Shown here: piece by piece, positions 48,253 through 59,800 of the stretch
How the letters are laid out: each line of letters starts with the position of its first letter
Numbering within the stretch: the stretch's first letter is position 1
Source of the DNA: Beverwykella pulmonaria
Taxonomy: Eukaryota > Ascomycota > Dothideomycetes > Pleosporales > Melanommataceae
NCBI GenBank assembly: GCA_001599595.1
Contig: BCHH01000008.1
Coordinates: 2,637,563-2,701,562 of the forward strand
Direction of reading: 5' to 3'
DNA: 64,000 nucleotides
Notes under the pieces: generated by a model
What the model saw: the letters and a program-made list of their open reading frames with translations, nothing else
Database searches by the model: none
What the model was told of the DNA's origin: nothing
Program-made: the position numbers and the translations under genes

Positions 48253-49853
48253 TCTTCCAAGGCCTGCTGGAATCTTGCTAGTAAATGCAGTATGTTGGTG
48301 ATGCGCTTTAAGCTGGACTTGTGATACTCTGAATGCTTGAAAGTCGTAGTTGATGTGTGTATGATGAGAAGAGCGGAAGGGAACAAGAAGGCGTGTTTAT
48401 AAAGTGTCTCCGAAGGGGGAACTGAGAGACATTATTGGAAGTACAATACTGCTGTTGATTCACAATGACGCACCAATAGGGCAATGGGTGAATTCATGAA
48501 CAAGCCGCAAAGTGAATCAGTGATATTGAACGCACACAATGTTATTGTTTTGACATAGAATAGAAACAATATGGAAGGGATCTAAATGTGAAATTGAGAG
48601 GAATTTATGGGTGGACAATGAGACGTGGGCTTTTGTGCTCTTTTGCTCTTTTGCTATTGTGTAGGTTTGAGCTTCGGTAATAGGAGAAAATTTAAGAAAA
48701 CAAAGTCTACGACGAATGACTGGAAATAAGCGCAAACAGAAAGAAAGATATTCAACTCAGATCAAGGGCTCAAAATATCTGTCTAGTTTGAGAATCCAGC
48801 AAGCCATACGCTTGAATTCATTGGTCTACGTTAGTTAAATACGTTGTACGCCAGGACATCTGCGCTGTGGGTAGTGAATGTATGCAAGCGACTTGTTCAT
48901 CTAGAGTAGTGAAAGGGTGCAACATGTCCAGCTGCGATTTCAAGGCCACTAATATGCTAAGGCAGGGTGCTAAACGCGATCGTGGTGTGAGGGTGAAGAT
49001 TCCAGTGATGTGGAGATGGTGAAAGGTGGTACAATTCTCACTCCTTGGAGGAAAATGTTCACACGACAACTGGCTTTGCCCACCATCTGGCATGTCGCAA
49101 CAGAACGTACCACGGTGGTGCCTGCCAGGAGCAACAGCGGTGCTAGGAGAACACAAAGGACGAATCCTATATACAAGAGAGACATCACCATCAACAGCAA
49201 ACGTGACTGGGTGGCCGGTCGAGGCCTGGTGGACAACAGCAACTTACAGGTGCAGGCCTCACGCCTGCGCCTGTCTAGAGACGCACGTAAGGCACAAACA
49301 GAGACAGGTGTTTTTCCCCCAGTCCAGGAAAACCTTCGGGAGCTGCTTCTACGCATGGCCAACAGGGGGGTTTTTTGTTTGTTCATCTGGTGTAAATAGT
49401 GGCAGTTATCTACATAGCTCCAGCTAAAGGTCGGTACTGGACAGTAAAATAGATTAATTATTATTATTAATTTATCGTTGAGTTATGATTTATTGTTGAG
49501 CTCGTCGGGCCCGTGCGGAACATAGGCCTTTTTGGGAACAAAAACTGAGAATCAACCAGTAGGAGGCCGGGTAGTGATGCGTGTGGGTCCCCAAGATGGT
49601 ACTTTCCTAAACGAAATGCCCAACTATGGTATCAGCTTCTCTTAATATACCGAGACTAGAATGATCTTCCAGACTTAGCCCCTCAATTCTTTAGGTCTGA
49701 CACTAACAAAAGTAGAACACAGCCCAAATTTGAAAATATATTTTTGATCGTAGTCTTGAAACACAGTGCTGGAAGTCACATATACGAAGTACAGGCCCGA
49801 TGAAACCAGTATATCAAACCAGTTCTTTGAGCAATCCACATATCCTCATATAC
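48253..49853. other. Intergenic, upstream of AA11 gene
   Basis: The first few hundred bases are the AA11 promoter. At 48970-49430 three overlapping frames of 129-138 codons on both strands are open, but none matches a known family. The part at 49.44-49.5 kb is very AT-rich (ATTATTATTATTAA). Confidence 0.4.
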
Positions 49854-51298
49854 CTAAGGACAGTCGTCAAGTTTAAATTCCGTATACACAGAGATGTTCG
49901 TATCCTCTCGCACACTAAGAAAAGGCGGAGCTCGGGGCGGATTCAAATCCGTGTTCCAAGGGTAACCATACCTATATTCAGGCACACACATTAACGCTTG
50001 ATTCACTCACGAGACAGTAGTACTTACGGATAGAAGTCCTTCTTATGTATGATGTACTGGGCGAGAGCGTAGTAGGCGTAATTCTGGACACTGTAGCAAG
50101 TCAGCGAGAAGTTCAATGTCGTTCCGTCCCATCGCAGTTTAGGGCTTACTTATTGATATGGTTGTCCTTCTCTTCAATCTCGGGGAAGGTCAGATATTTT
50201 GTATCGGAGGTTCGATATGCACCCCCACCCCAGGGCATCGGAATGTCCTGCATATAAGGACTGGTATTTGGCGCGATCGCTTTACCAACCCACGAGACGT
50301 GCATCAGCTCATGTGCTATAGTAAAGGCTATAGATAGTTAGGCATTTTGTACGTGGATTATACCGGTAGGATCTCACCTCTGCTTCTGTAGATCTCCAAA
50401 TTGTTCCGAAGGCTTGCGTATTGGGATATTTTTTCAATTTGGTCGTCCATCTTAGGTCGCCGGAAGAAGCTACAACCCCTATCGTCAGAAGCCGATGCCA
50501 AAATCCTGCAAAACTATTTTAGGACAAAACTTACGCTGGACAGAAGTTGATGTGATCTTTGTCGGGGCCATCTATGATGGTCTATGATATGCTTGTCAGT
50601 CCGACACGTACATTTCCGATGGAGATGTGGCCACGGGAAATGGTCTTACATATGCAATGACGGGGTTCTGGTTTGGGGGGTTTGCAGGATCGCATGGATC
50701 GCCTGTGCACTAAACGAAGTCTTAGTATGTACAGATATGGATAAATATTATGATTGTGTACTTACCCTACGGAGGGGATCATCACACCGCACATTCAGTG
50801 TCCAGAACGTGAATGAACCTCTGCGAATGGAGGCAAGCTTGTCCATATTAGCTGCGCTGGTTAGTAACTTCCGGTACAAAATGAAGAAGACCGACTTGAA
50901 CAAACCTTTGATAGCTTCCCTGTTCCAAACCCTATCGGCAGGACCGAAGAATTCGATGCCCGGGGCACTCTTCCAATCCTTTGACGTGAGCCATGGGTAC
51001 TCATAAAGAGGTCTGGACAGCCAACGAGGTTAGTTCTAAAATATCGAGAAAGGTCAATATAGGTTACTAACTCTCCTGTATCAAATTGCTCTTCTGGCAC
51101 CATCCTCTCGAATTCGTCCCAGGCATCGTAGATGAATTGTTTGTCTGCGCAAGAGCTGTGGATGATTAGTCGTACTGCTTCTTCTGATGCCGTTGGTGAA
51201 GGTGGAAGGACAGCTGTTCCGGTGGGGATCGTAGAATTTTGCGCCACAGTGGTGCCGACTACACCGAGAAAAACAAAGGCTTTGAAAATAGTCCACAT
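49854..51298 (-). CDS. Secreted HEXXH zinc metalloprotease (M35-like), multi-exon
   Basis: Eight exons (51298-51072, 51012-50906, 50851-50766, 50709-50650, 50581-50535, 50469-50378, 50327-50150, 50090-50024) join in phase to 287 aa. A 56-nt intron (50027-49972) could instead skip the stop and add a ninth exon to 49854. The signal peptide is MWTIFKAFVFLGVVGTTVA. The catalytic zinc motif is HELMH at residues 212-216 (FTIAHELMHVSWVG). A downstream NNVQNYAYYALAQYIIH helix resembles the segment that follows the metal site in deuterolysin/Lys-endopeptidase relatives. Cysteines occur in SSCADK, VRCDD, CTGDPCDP and NFCPA. It probably degrades extracellular protein. Its paralogue lies 1.2 kb away on the plus strand. 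Confidence 0.82.
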
Positions 51299-51898
51299 AT
51301 TGGCGATGAGACGGTGCAAACGAAGATGGGAATAACCTCAATATATTCAATGCGATAGATTTCATAAGCCGTAGACTATGAAGATCAGGTGAAACGACAG
51401 CTAAGATTGGCTAGGCAGATTCGCCTACACCAATTACTGAAATAGTGTTTACTTTAACCTTTTCGCGTATATGTGTCAATTATCCCAACAATAAGATGGG
51501 AATAACTTTGACTTATTCAAAGCGACAGGTCTTAGAGATTTTTCAGTCAACACCATTTCGGAATTTGGTGTACTAGGTACTGAGACATCTAAAACCCTCG
51601 GTTTACGACAGCAATCCCAAACGCCTGGCTGCACATGGCTTTGATGGATGAATAGTCAATGATTCAGAAACGACGCCGATCCTTTCATTTGTCCCATTAT
51701 CCAGAACTGCTTGCAATTTTCAGTCGCCCCTGGAGTTTGATGGTCCATGATACAGGTACACGGGTCCGTGTTGAGCGGACTCCGTGTAAGGATTGCACCT
51801 TGAGCCGACCATGGACTAGTATATCGCGGTCTGTACACTAGAAAAGTTTGGCATGCGGGCGCATCCGTAAGAGATAGATTTGGCAGAGCCTCTAATAT

Positions 51899-52155
51899 TG
51901 TTGGGAGTATATAGAACGTGGGAATCACGTGTTGATGTGTAGATCACGTGTAGATCACGTGGAATGTATGGATCACGTGTGGAGGTACCAATCACGTGTG
52001 GACACGTGGGGCACTAGCCATACTCGGCTAGTGCACGCGACGGTGAGGTGGATGGTATTCCCTCTGCTGCACCGCTTCAAGATAGAAAGACACAACGATT
52101 TATTACCACCTTTGAGAACCCCCATTGCTATTGCAATAGCCCTGTGAAACCAACA
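51899..52155 (-). mobile_element. LTR-like element copy 2 (257 bp) with 5-bp TSD
   Basis: Read on the minus strand, it begins TGTTGGTTTCACAGGGCTAT and ends CTCCCAACA, matching copy 1 at 37.6 kb. Both flanks are AATAT, a perfect 5-bp target-site duplication. It carries five ATCACGTG boxes plus one ACACGTG, against two boxes in copy 1. It also carries a hairpin GCACTAGCC/GGCTAGTGC at about 52011-52034. It lies about 350 bp upstream of the pseudoprotease start codon. Confidence 0.87.
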
Positions 52156-52502
52156 AATATGATATCTCTCTCCTGATTGGACGCCATCTCTGAAATGATT
52201 GTCCAGGAACGAATGAATACCAGGTGACAGAGCCAATGACATCGAAGTCTGTGACTTGGCAATTATCGTGAATCAATTGAACACGTGAGAAGGTAAAATT
52301 ATCAGGACCAGGGAAGAGATGAGCAAGGCAGAGTTTGAATGTCAGGAGAGAAGTTCTAGAATCGGAATATGCATTTCTTCTGAGCCCAACATGGATCAAC
52401 CACTGCGACTACAATCTTCCGGAAGTGAGAGTGCGTTATAAAGTGCCACGACTACCCGGTAGGAGTTCTTATCGACTACGTTCTCGACTGTCGTATGCCA
52501 AT

Positions 52503-53590
52503 ATGCATATATTCGCCTTATTATCTGTTGTGGTGTCAGTTATTGCACAAAATTCTACGATTCCTACCCCCCCTCCAGTTCCATTTCCAACTGGCAATGC
52601 TTCCGCAGAGTACACGCTATACGGGTGGCATGACTGCAGCTCAGACCAGAAGCAAGCTATCCGCGATGCCCTCGCGGAGAAAGATGCCATAACGGGGAGT
52701 GAGAGCGTTTTTCACATAGACTGGCATAGCGCAGCCGCGATTGATTATTTTGGGTATGTCCCCCTTGCACGACGTGGTTCTAAACCAGGATAGCCAGCTG
52801 ACTTGTGTCTTGAGGGATCCGTCCGTATTTTGGTCAGCAGGAGTTCGTGACCAGGTACAGGCCAACCTACACAATGTGTACTATTACGGCAATGGATTTT
52901 TCTCAAGGAACGACCTCGAGATATTCTGTGAAACAAACTCCATCAAGGCGGAGTACAGTGGTTACTGCAGAGATAAGCCGGGCACGGTACATCTCATCAA
53001 CAAATACTCCGATCACGATGCGCTGTTGTTCTGCGAAGGGTAAGCCTATTGACCACCCACTCGCCCTCTTCTCGACTAAATAATTTGACACTAAGTATCA
53101 AAAAAGATGGTTTCAATATAGCACACTTGACGCTGCGGTGGCGAGCGGGAAGGCGGTCCAAGAAATGGATCTGACCGTATATGAGAACCGCGCTCGGCAT
53201 TGGATCTCCGCCCTAATGATGAAAGAAGGCATTCCAGTCTGGCCAATAGACGCTTCTGGAAAGCCGGACATCGATCGACGCTCGTACGACTTTGGGCCGC
53301 AGTATGGCGGTAAGAAGTGGTTGACCTCGGCAAGCTCTATCAAGATGGTGGCGAAGAATTATGATGCTGGGGATGCTATTGTGCGCCATTTGGCCTCGAA
53401 CGCAGATACATGGTCGTGGTAAGTGTGTTCTGAAACACGCATCCAAGTTGCAGTTCGCTAACTTCAGTGTGTCTGTAGGTTTGCCATGGCCGGGTATATC
53501 CAGGACAAAGCTCAGCTTGATGAATACCCTGCAAAGCCTTACGTCCCCCAGTTCTTGAATTTTGACTGGGAGAATATTATACCTAGCTAA
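52503..53590 (+). CDS. Secreted metalloprotease paralogue lacking the HEXXH motif (putative pseudoprotease)
   Basis: Four exons (52503-52753, 52815-53039, 53107-53418, 53479-53590) join in phase to 299 aa without stops. The signal peptide (MHIFALLSVVVSVIA) and following QNSTIPT are nearly the same as in the protease at 49.9-51.3 kb. Both proteins share the plan: an HDCSSDQKQ/HSSCADKQ block, a DYFGDPSVFW/EFFGPADRVW block, a VYENRA/IYRSRA block and an FAMAGYIQDK/YALAQYIIHK end. Where the paralogue has HELMH, this protein reads SALMM (residues ~193-197), so both zinc His and the catalytic Glu are absent. The frame is intact, so it is not simply dead; it may be a regulator, decoy or inhibitor. 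The exon C acceptor is a poor AAAAAAG but the only one that keeps homology. Confidence 0.75.
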
Positions 53591-54023
53591 AGTAGCTGCT
53601 GGAGCCATGTGAAGACCGAATGGTGAGAAGGAAGGTGGGGTAAGAAGGGACCATGTGAGACATACGTAGCATACGTATGAGCCATTTCTAGCAGATCTAG
53701 TGAAATAAATCTGTTCATTGAGAGTTGAACTCTCGTTATGCGCTAGCGTAAGCGCGGTCGGGCACCATAAACCTTCCCGTTATCGCTACAACTCAGCAAC
53801 AACTTATACCGCGAACGAGCTCACCCAGGCACCGCCATAACACACCAGCCGCCTTCCCAGCCTTCCGAGGCGGCGCCAAAATATCCTTAACCACTTGTAA
53901 GTATGCATGAAATCGTCCACATTAATTTCAATACCTCTTCACTCTCGACCCTGTCCATTCATGGTACAAATGCTTGAATTTTCCCTCGATTAGGCTAAGA
54001 GAGATACAAAATCGGATCTACGG
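53591..54023. other. Intergenic
   Basis: About 430 bp without a supported gene. Confidence 0.5.
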
Positions 54024-54550
54024 CTAAGCCCTCACTTTCGATGATGGACTTCACTACAGCCACGACGCCAAGACACCCACACGCGCAAGGTTCCTTCTCA
54101 CCTATAACGACTGCTCGTGCGAAGAGACGGATGTGCTCCAGTTCGTCTACCGCCAACTCTGCTACGAGACGGCCCGATTTGAACTGCGTTACAACTCCTT
54201 ACACTTCACCCATGTGCACGAAGGCGAAAATGGACGCTTACGTTCAGTTTCGGAAATTCTACGACCTCTGCTTACCAGCAACCGTAAACCGCATCCGATG
54301 AGTCGAGCTAGATAGAACATTACCCCCAGCAGCAGCCAAAATCAGGAGAGACGAACCAATCAAGGACTTCTTCAACGTCAAAGCGCTGGCAGCAATCTGC
54401 GTTCAATACCTTCGCATGGTTCTGACGTACAAGATACCGTTTCTCCGCCCGGATCAGGACCTGAGCACATTCACCACCACCGGTGTCGCGTACAGCATGG
54501 CCTTCCGCGCAACATTGTTGTACCAGACCAGGGTTCCACGTGAGATCTAA
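54024..54550 (+). pseudogene. Decayed hypothetical fungal protein
   Basis: Coding-like sequence starts in one frame (FDDGLHYSHDAKTPTRARFL, then FVYRQLCYETARFELRYNSL). It shifts near 54.22 kb to another (FRKFYDLCLPATVNRIR), meets TGA at 54299-54301 and resumes with VELDRTLPPAAAKIRRDEPI and YKIPFLRPDQDLSTFTTTGV up to TAA at 54550. The stop fits a TGG-to-TGA change (RIR-W-VELD), that is G-to-A. The intact form would be a hypothetical fungal protein whose function I do not know. Confidence 0.6.
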
Positions 54551-56832
54551 CCCGCAATTCGACCGCGTCCGAGGTACCCCAACATACCCAACTTCCGAAT
54601 GTTTGCCCTTGGCGAATTCGATGAGGCCGCTCTACGCGCGTCTCATGATGCCATGATGGTTCGTACTAGGCTGAGCTTTAATGAGCATGAATGATTTCGT
54701 GGCCATTATCAAGCACTGGTACATGTGTGGCGTTAAGTAGCACAGCCATGGCGAGTCAAACAGAATGGTGGGCGTCCTCTTTATGTTGGCAAAATTTTCC
54801 AACTAAATTTTGCTATACTTGTGGTAGTTGGGTTGGCAACTCTGCTAGTGAGAAGTTAGTTCCGACATGCGCAGCAACCGAGCAATGGGTACGTCTGTCG
54901 TGCGGAACGGATATGATTGGAGTTATGGTATGGAGTTCTTTAGCTTTGGCCGAAGAGTACACTGCTCCAAGTTCTTCAGCGTGGCTCAAGAGGTGTTGGA
55001 GGCGGAAGCAAGCCCGGGAGTGGAGGTAGCTGTTGGAAATCCGTGATACACGGTCACACCTACCGATCTTGTTATTCTTCGACCTGAGGCTAGTTGGAAG
55101 AGTACTGTGTTTCGGTATATCAATATCGTATGGCAGGATGTGACGCAGAGCTTGGCGAACTAAAAGTGTATTGGGGTTGGCATTCTCTCCTGGCATTGTG
55201 TATTCTTTCACCAGCCTTTGAGGTTCGCCTCTACAATATGTGTTGATATGTTATCCTAAGTTGCCCTGAACCCATTCTTGGTACGCAAAATTATCCCTCT
55301 TGATAATATTATCCATTCACCAGTACAAAGAAAAATGATACCGCTAGGTTATTAAAATTGATATTAGATTTTTCTAGCACTCTTCCGCAGTTATCATAAA
55401 GACATAGCTCCGTGTTCAGACCACAGCACTCCGAAATGCGCAATTAAACCAACAAAAACATTCAAATTTGCTCGACTTGACTTTCTAACTCATCCTTAAA
55501 CATATTCCGGGCCACAAAATACACTATTAGATCTCTTATAATATATTACTAGCATCCCTACTATAAAAAAATGTACTATATATTAACTTACTTATATAAC
55601 GTCATAAAAATTTTAGGTAAAGGAAAAAATGTTGTTTCTATATCACGTGGTTGATGCCAAGTCCCGACACGGGTCTTGGTGCCTCAGGGCAGAACTTCCT
55701 CGTCCTTCTCCTCCACCTTGTCCATCTCTCCTCAGCCATCATCAACAGCCTCATTGTACGCTCAATAGGCTAATATGGCTCGATTTCTATCCCCACCCAC
55801 CATCCCAACAAGTTCGACACGAACCCAAACCACTTGCGTTGTTTTTTGCATTTATTTCGATTCTTTGCTTTTCTGTATATAGTCCGAAGCCGGGTGGCCA
55901 GCTCCCACTCAGAGTACTACGTACTACGTACTCTCCAATATCTGTAGGCCCCTGAGTACCCCCGGAGGGTATCTCATCGCTCGCACGTGACTGGGCCATG
56001 AGAGTTCTCACACGAGACTCAACTACGGGAGCTGCCCCTGAGCTTACGCCCCCAAATCAAGCGTTACAAACAAGATAAACAACTACTTCCCTGATGATGA
56101 TGCGTGAGAGATAGATAGAGTTTATAGCCTAGTAAGAGTCTTCTTCTAATAGTTATAAAGGAAGATACCCTTATAATAGAAGCAACTTGAAAGTAGAAGG
56201 TTCAAGAGAGAGTATGTTACCTTCTGTACGAACTCCAGATCTCGTTCATCCCTTTAAACTCGACGCCGAGTTCCGTCCCCGGGCAGCAGATCTTGAAGTT
56301 TTTGGCTGAAAGTATAGATTTTGAACAAAGAGTTGTTGTTGTATAAATGTTAACCAGCTCTAGCGCACGGCTTTGTGAAAACGAAGAATATCTACACGAA
56401 CTCGACACCTGTGCATTTGAGGACATTTTCACGGCTGCGTCCCTAGCAATAATAACAATTCCCACGCCGCTGAAGTGTGAATTGAGCAAGCAATGACCTG
56501 TACGAGTACTGTCTAGGAGAAGAGAAATAAAAAGTCTCATTATAAAAGTCTTATTTTGCCACGTATTTCATGGACGTTACTAGTTTCTTTGCTTTATTCC
56601 TTTTGATATTAGATCTAAATTAAGCAGGAACAATTCTAACTTCTAAAGGACACTTCCTAGAGCTTTTCTATCCGTTAATATTTGCGTTTGTTTTGATTCA
56701 TGACGTGAGAAAAATGAGTGCTAGAACCCAAATTTTGTATCAACTCATTTTCATTACAAAGAAAATATATGGACACACATACACGTTTATACAAGTTTCA
56801 TTCCCAGACTTCATCCTATGAAGTCTATTGAC
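54551..56832. other. Gene-poor, partly AT-rich stretch
   Basis: The 55.26-55.63 kb and 56.1-56.8 kb parts are strongly AT-rich. A short palindromic run (TACTACGTACTACGTA) lies near 55.91-55.93 kb. Frames at 54.69-55.2 kb and 55.6-56.5 kb show no recognisable product. Confidence 0.45.
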
Positions 56833-59800
56833 CTAGGCAATCCCTGACCGCAACGCAGAATAGGCGCTCTTCATAGCAGACTCAATATCTTTTCTCCTTG
56901 GCGGAGTTGCATTCTGCGCAAAGATGAACACGTATCGCACAGCAACCATTCGTTCATTTGGAACTACATAGTAAGACGACGGTATTAATGACTGTGGTCC
57001 AATGAGCTCACAGCCTAACAGAACGCGGATGTTTGAGAATGAGCTCCCCGCCCAGCCGTTGATAAATGGGGGTGCGTAGCTCATAGACATAGCTGGTTCG
57101 TCTGCGAGGTAAATGCCTCGGCCGCCACATGCACCATTCTTTTGCAGCGGTGTGTGGCTCAAGTTCTTCAGGCCGTCACACAGGATTGCGTACAGTCTAT
57201 CAAGTGATGTGCCGTGGAATACAACGCGCCCGAGTTGTGCTGACTGAGAAAATGCAGAGTGATGCTCTGGGTTCTGGTTCGCAAGGACGAATTGGGTCAC
57301 GCCAGGCATGTTCGGAATTTTGAAATCGCCCGTCGCGCAAGCGAGAAACCCTCTGTAATTATGGGTGACCCACGAGAGAATCTTCTCCACTGATGTACCA
57401 AGATTCCTCACGGCTGCTCCCATATCAGGAGCGCTTTGCAGAGTTGGCAGCGCTGGTATGAACCTGAGCGTCTGCACGACACTTCCGGCATTGACAGGGC
57501 AACCGCGCAAAAGTGCCCCTGAACCAGAACTTGCAGCACCATAGATCATAGTGATAAGTAGATCTAAGACCAAGTGGTCATTTCGTAAGTCGATGAGACG
57601 AACTTGAAGGGAAGAGCGCCTCCAGAGGAGGCTGCAGCTGACTTGACAGGTTGTGGACCGCCAGAGGGCGGAGCATGTGTTTCCGCATACAATGCAACAA
57701 TTTGCAAAATTTCCAATCTCGGCTAGCATGACGTTATATAAATGCTCGAGGCTGCATGTGTGGCTTCTTTTGGCAAGGTAACGGTGAAGTGTCCGGCTCA
57801 ACTGATAGTTTATTCGCTCCGGTTTTCCATAACAGATGGGACCATCAGGAGCATTTTCGTCAGTAGAGTGTCTTACAACACTCCAGGGCCGATGGCTTTC
57901 ATGCTCCTTTGGTCTAGGATTATTGTCCGGATGCAGATGCATGCAAAATGAGGACTCGCCGCTCGCCGGATTGAGTAGCACCCGAACGATCAGAGCACGT
58001 GCGCTGCCAATGGCCATGGCAATGCGCTGAAGCGGTTTAAGGTGTGTGAGCGGGTAAAGTAATTCAAATTCGCACTCTCCAACCCTCTCTACGACGTTGA
58101 TGAGGGAAGGGGGGAACTCCGAACCACTGTATGGTGAGATTGAAACACTGATGCCTATTTGCTGAACGAGTGCAGATGTTTTCCTGGCGTTATGTAATTG
58201 GAGTACCCGTCGAGAAGCTTCAATTGACTCTACCTCAGATATGATAGTCTTGAAGCTAGATCTAAGGAGCGCAGTAGCAGCATCCATACGGGAAAGAACC
58301 GTTTTTCCGTCGAGGTCGAGCTGTAGCCCCAAAGCCCTTGCATAACCTCTTACTGCGTGCTTGTCTAGAACTTCTATGTCATCGCGTTTTAGCCAAGAGT
58401 TGACGAAGTACTCTGCTGCAGCTTTCTTGGAGTCTTTATACATTCCCAACACGCGCAGGCAGAGGTGGGCCCCTTCTTCAGACATTTGGTTCAAAAGGGC
58501 GAGCGTTTTGCAGAACCTGGCAATGTTGGATCCATTCGAATCCAAAGAGTCAAATACCGACTCAATGACCGGATCGAGTGTCCGCGTCACAGAGGGGTTC
58601 ATCAACTCGAGGCAAGGGATTATTGTGCTGTGGTGCTGCAGGCCTCTTAGTATCCACTGTAAGCCTACGCTGCCGATCAAGTGTTTCTGGAGCCTACGTA
58701 GCGCTGGCAGGTGCTTCTCTGCCAGATTATGCATCCAAGATAACATCTTAGGCTGCAGAAGGACGTTATTACATGGGAGTTGTCCTTTCCACATGTCCGC
58801 AACCTTGGTTAAATCATCCAACCAGGCAAACCACTCATCGACCGAGCTTACTGTGTAACCGAGCTTGTCCCTTTGTTCTTCAAATATCCAGTGCAGCATG
58901 TGATGCCAGCACCCATATGAAGCGTTTAGTGGGATGTTCCTAGAAACAATCAGACGCGCAAGCGGAACGCAGTTTTTATCCGAAGCCACGCCGATTATGC
59001 TCCAGAGGTCTCGCATCAGCTGGTCAGGCGTGTCCATCATACCCTGGAGACACTCAGCGCGAACGGTCAGGGGCATAGCAACCGTTGTCACAATGCCATA
59101 GGCGAGTTCACGGCGCTCACGATCGACGGGAGCGCTCCAAATGGAGACAAGAGAGTCGACAATTTTATCGACGCTTGAGGGACAGGAACGGCCGCCGAAG
59201 CGGCCAAGGAAGTATTTGTTGAGGATCTCCACAAGTGGAGAGGGTGTGTTTGTTGGGAGTCCAGAATACCGCTCACGCAATTTGAAGAGGGTGTTGATGC
59301 TGTTACCATCAGGCATCTGGCTAATGGTCACCTTAGTTCCTGGAGATAGATGATCGGTGAACCATTCAGCCTTGGACAAGCTCATTGCGATGCTGGAGAT
59401 ACGATTTATAACTTCCATTGGGTGTCTCTTGATTTTTATGGTTTCACGCAGTCGTTGCTGCAGCTGCCTTAAGTTATCCTCTATGATCTGCACAAACTTG
59501 GGTGCCATCCTCTGGCGCAAGCCTGCATCACACGTGTCGGATAATATAGGGAGCAATAGTATCGTACTCGTAAGCTGGACACCATTGCTAGCTGAACATA
59601 CTGCCTGGGAGAAACCACAGAAGATATCCAGTTCTTGCGTCCCTGCTGCCGCAGCCATTCCATCAATGCTCTCAACATCGATAGGTTTGTGGCTGTAAAA
59701 CTCTCGGAAAGAAATCAAAGCTTTGGGCGGCATGAGGAGAACTTTGTCGAGAATAGCTAACATCTGCTCCAATATCTCGTCGACGCGAAGGTTGTCATAG

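Noticed and set aside
48970..49430. Three overlapping frames of 129-138 codons, one with several Cys, possible secreted protein
   Set aside because: Both strands are open, no signal peptide directs any of them, and no family or splice structure supports a gene.
49921..49960. GGATTCAAATCC resembling a tRNA T-arm
   Set aside because: No matching acceptor stem, D-arm or anticodon arm lies upstream; the stretch fits a possible last exon of the metalloprotease on the other strand.
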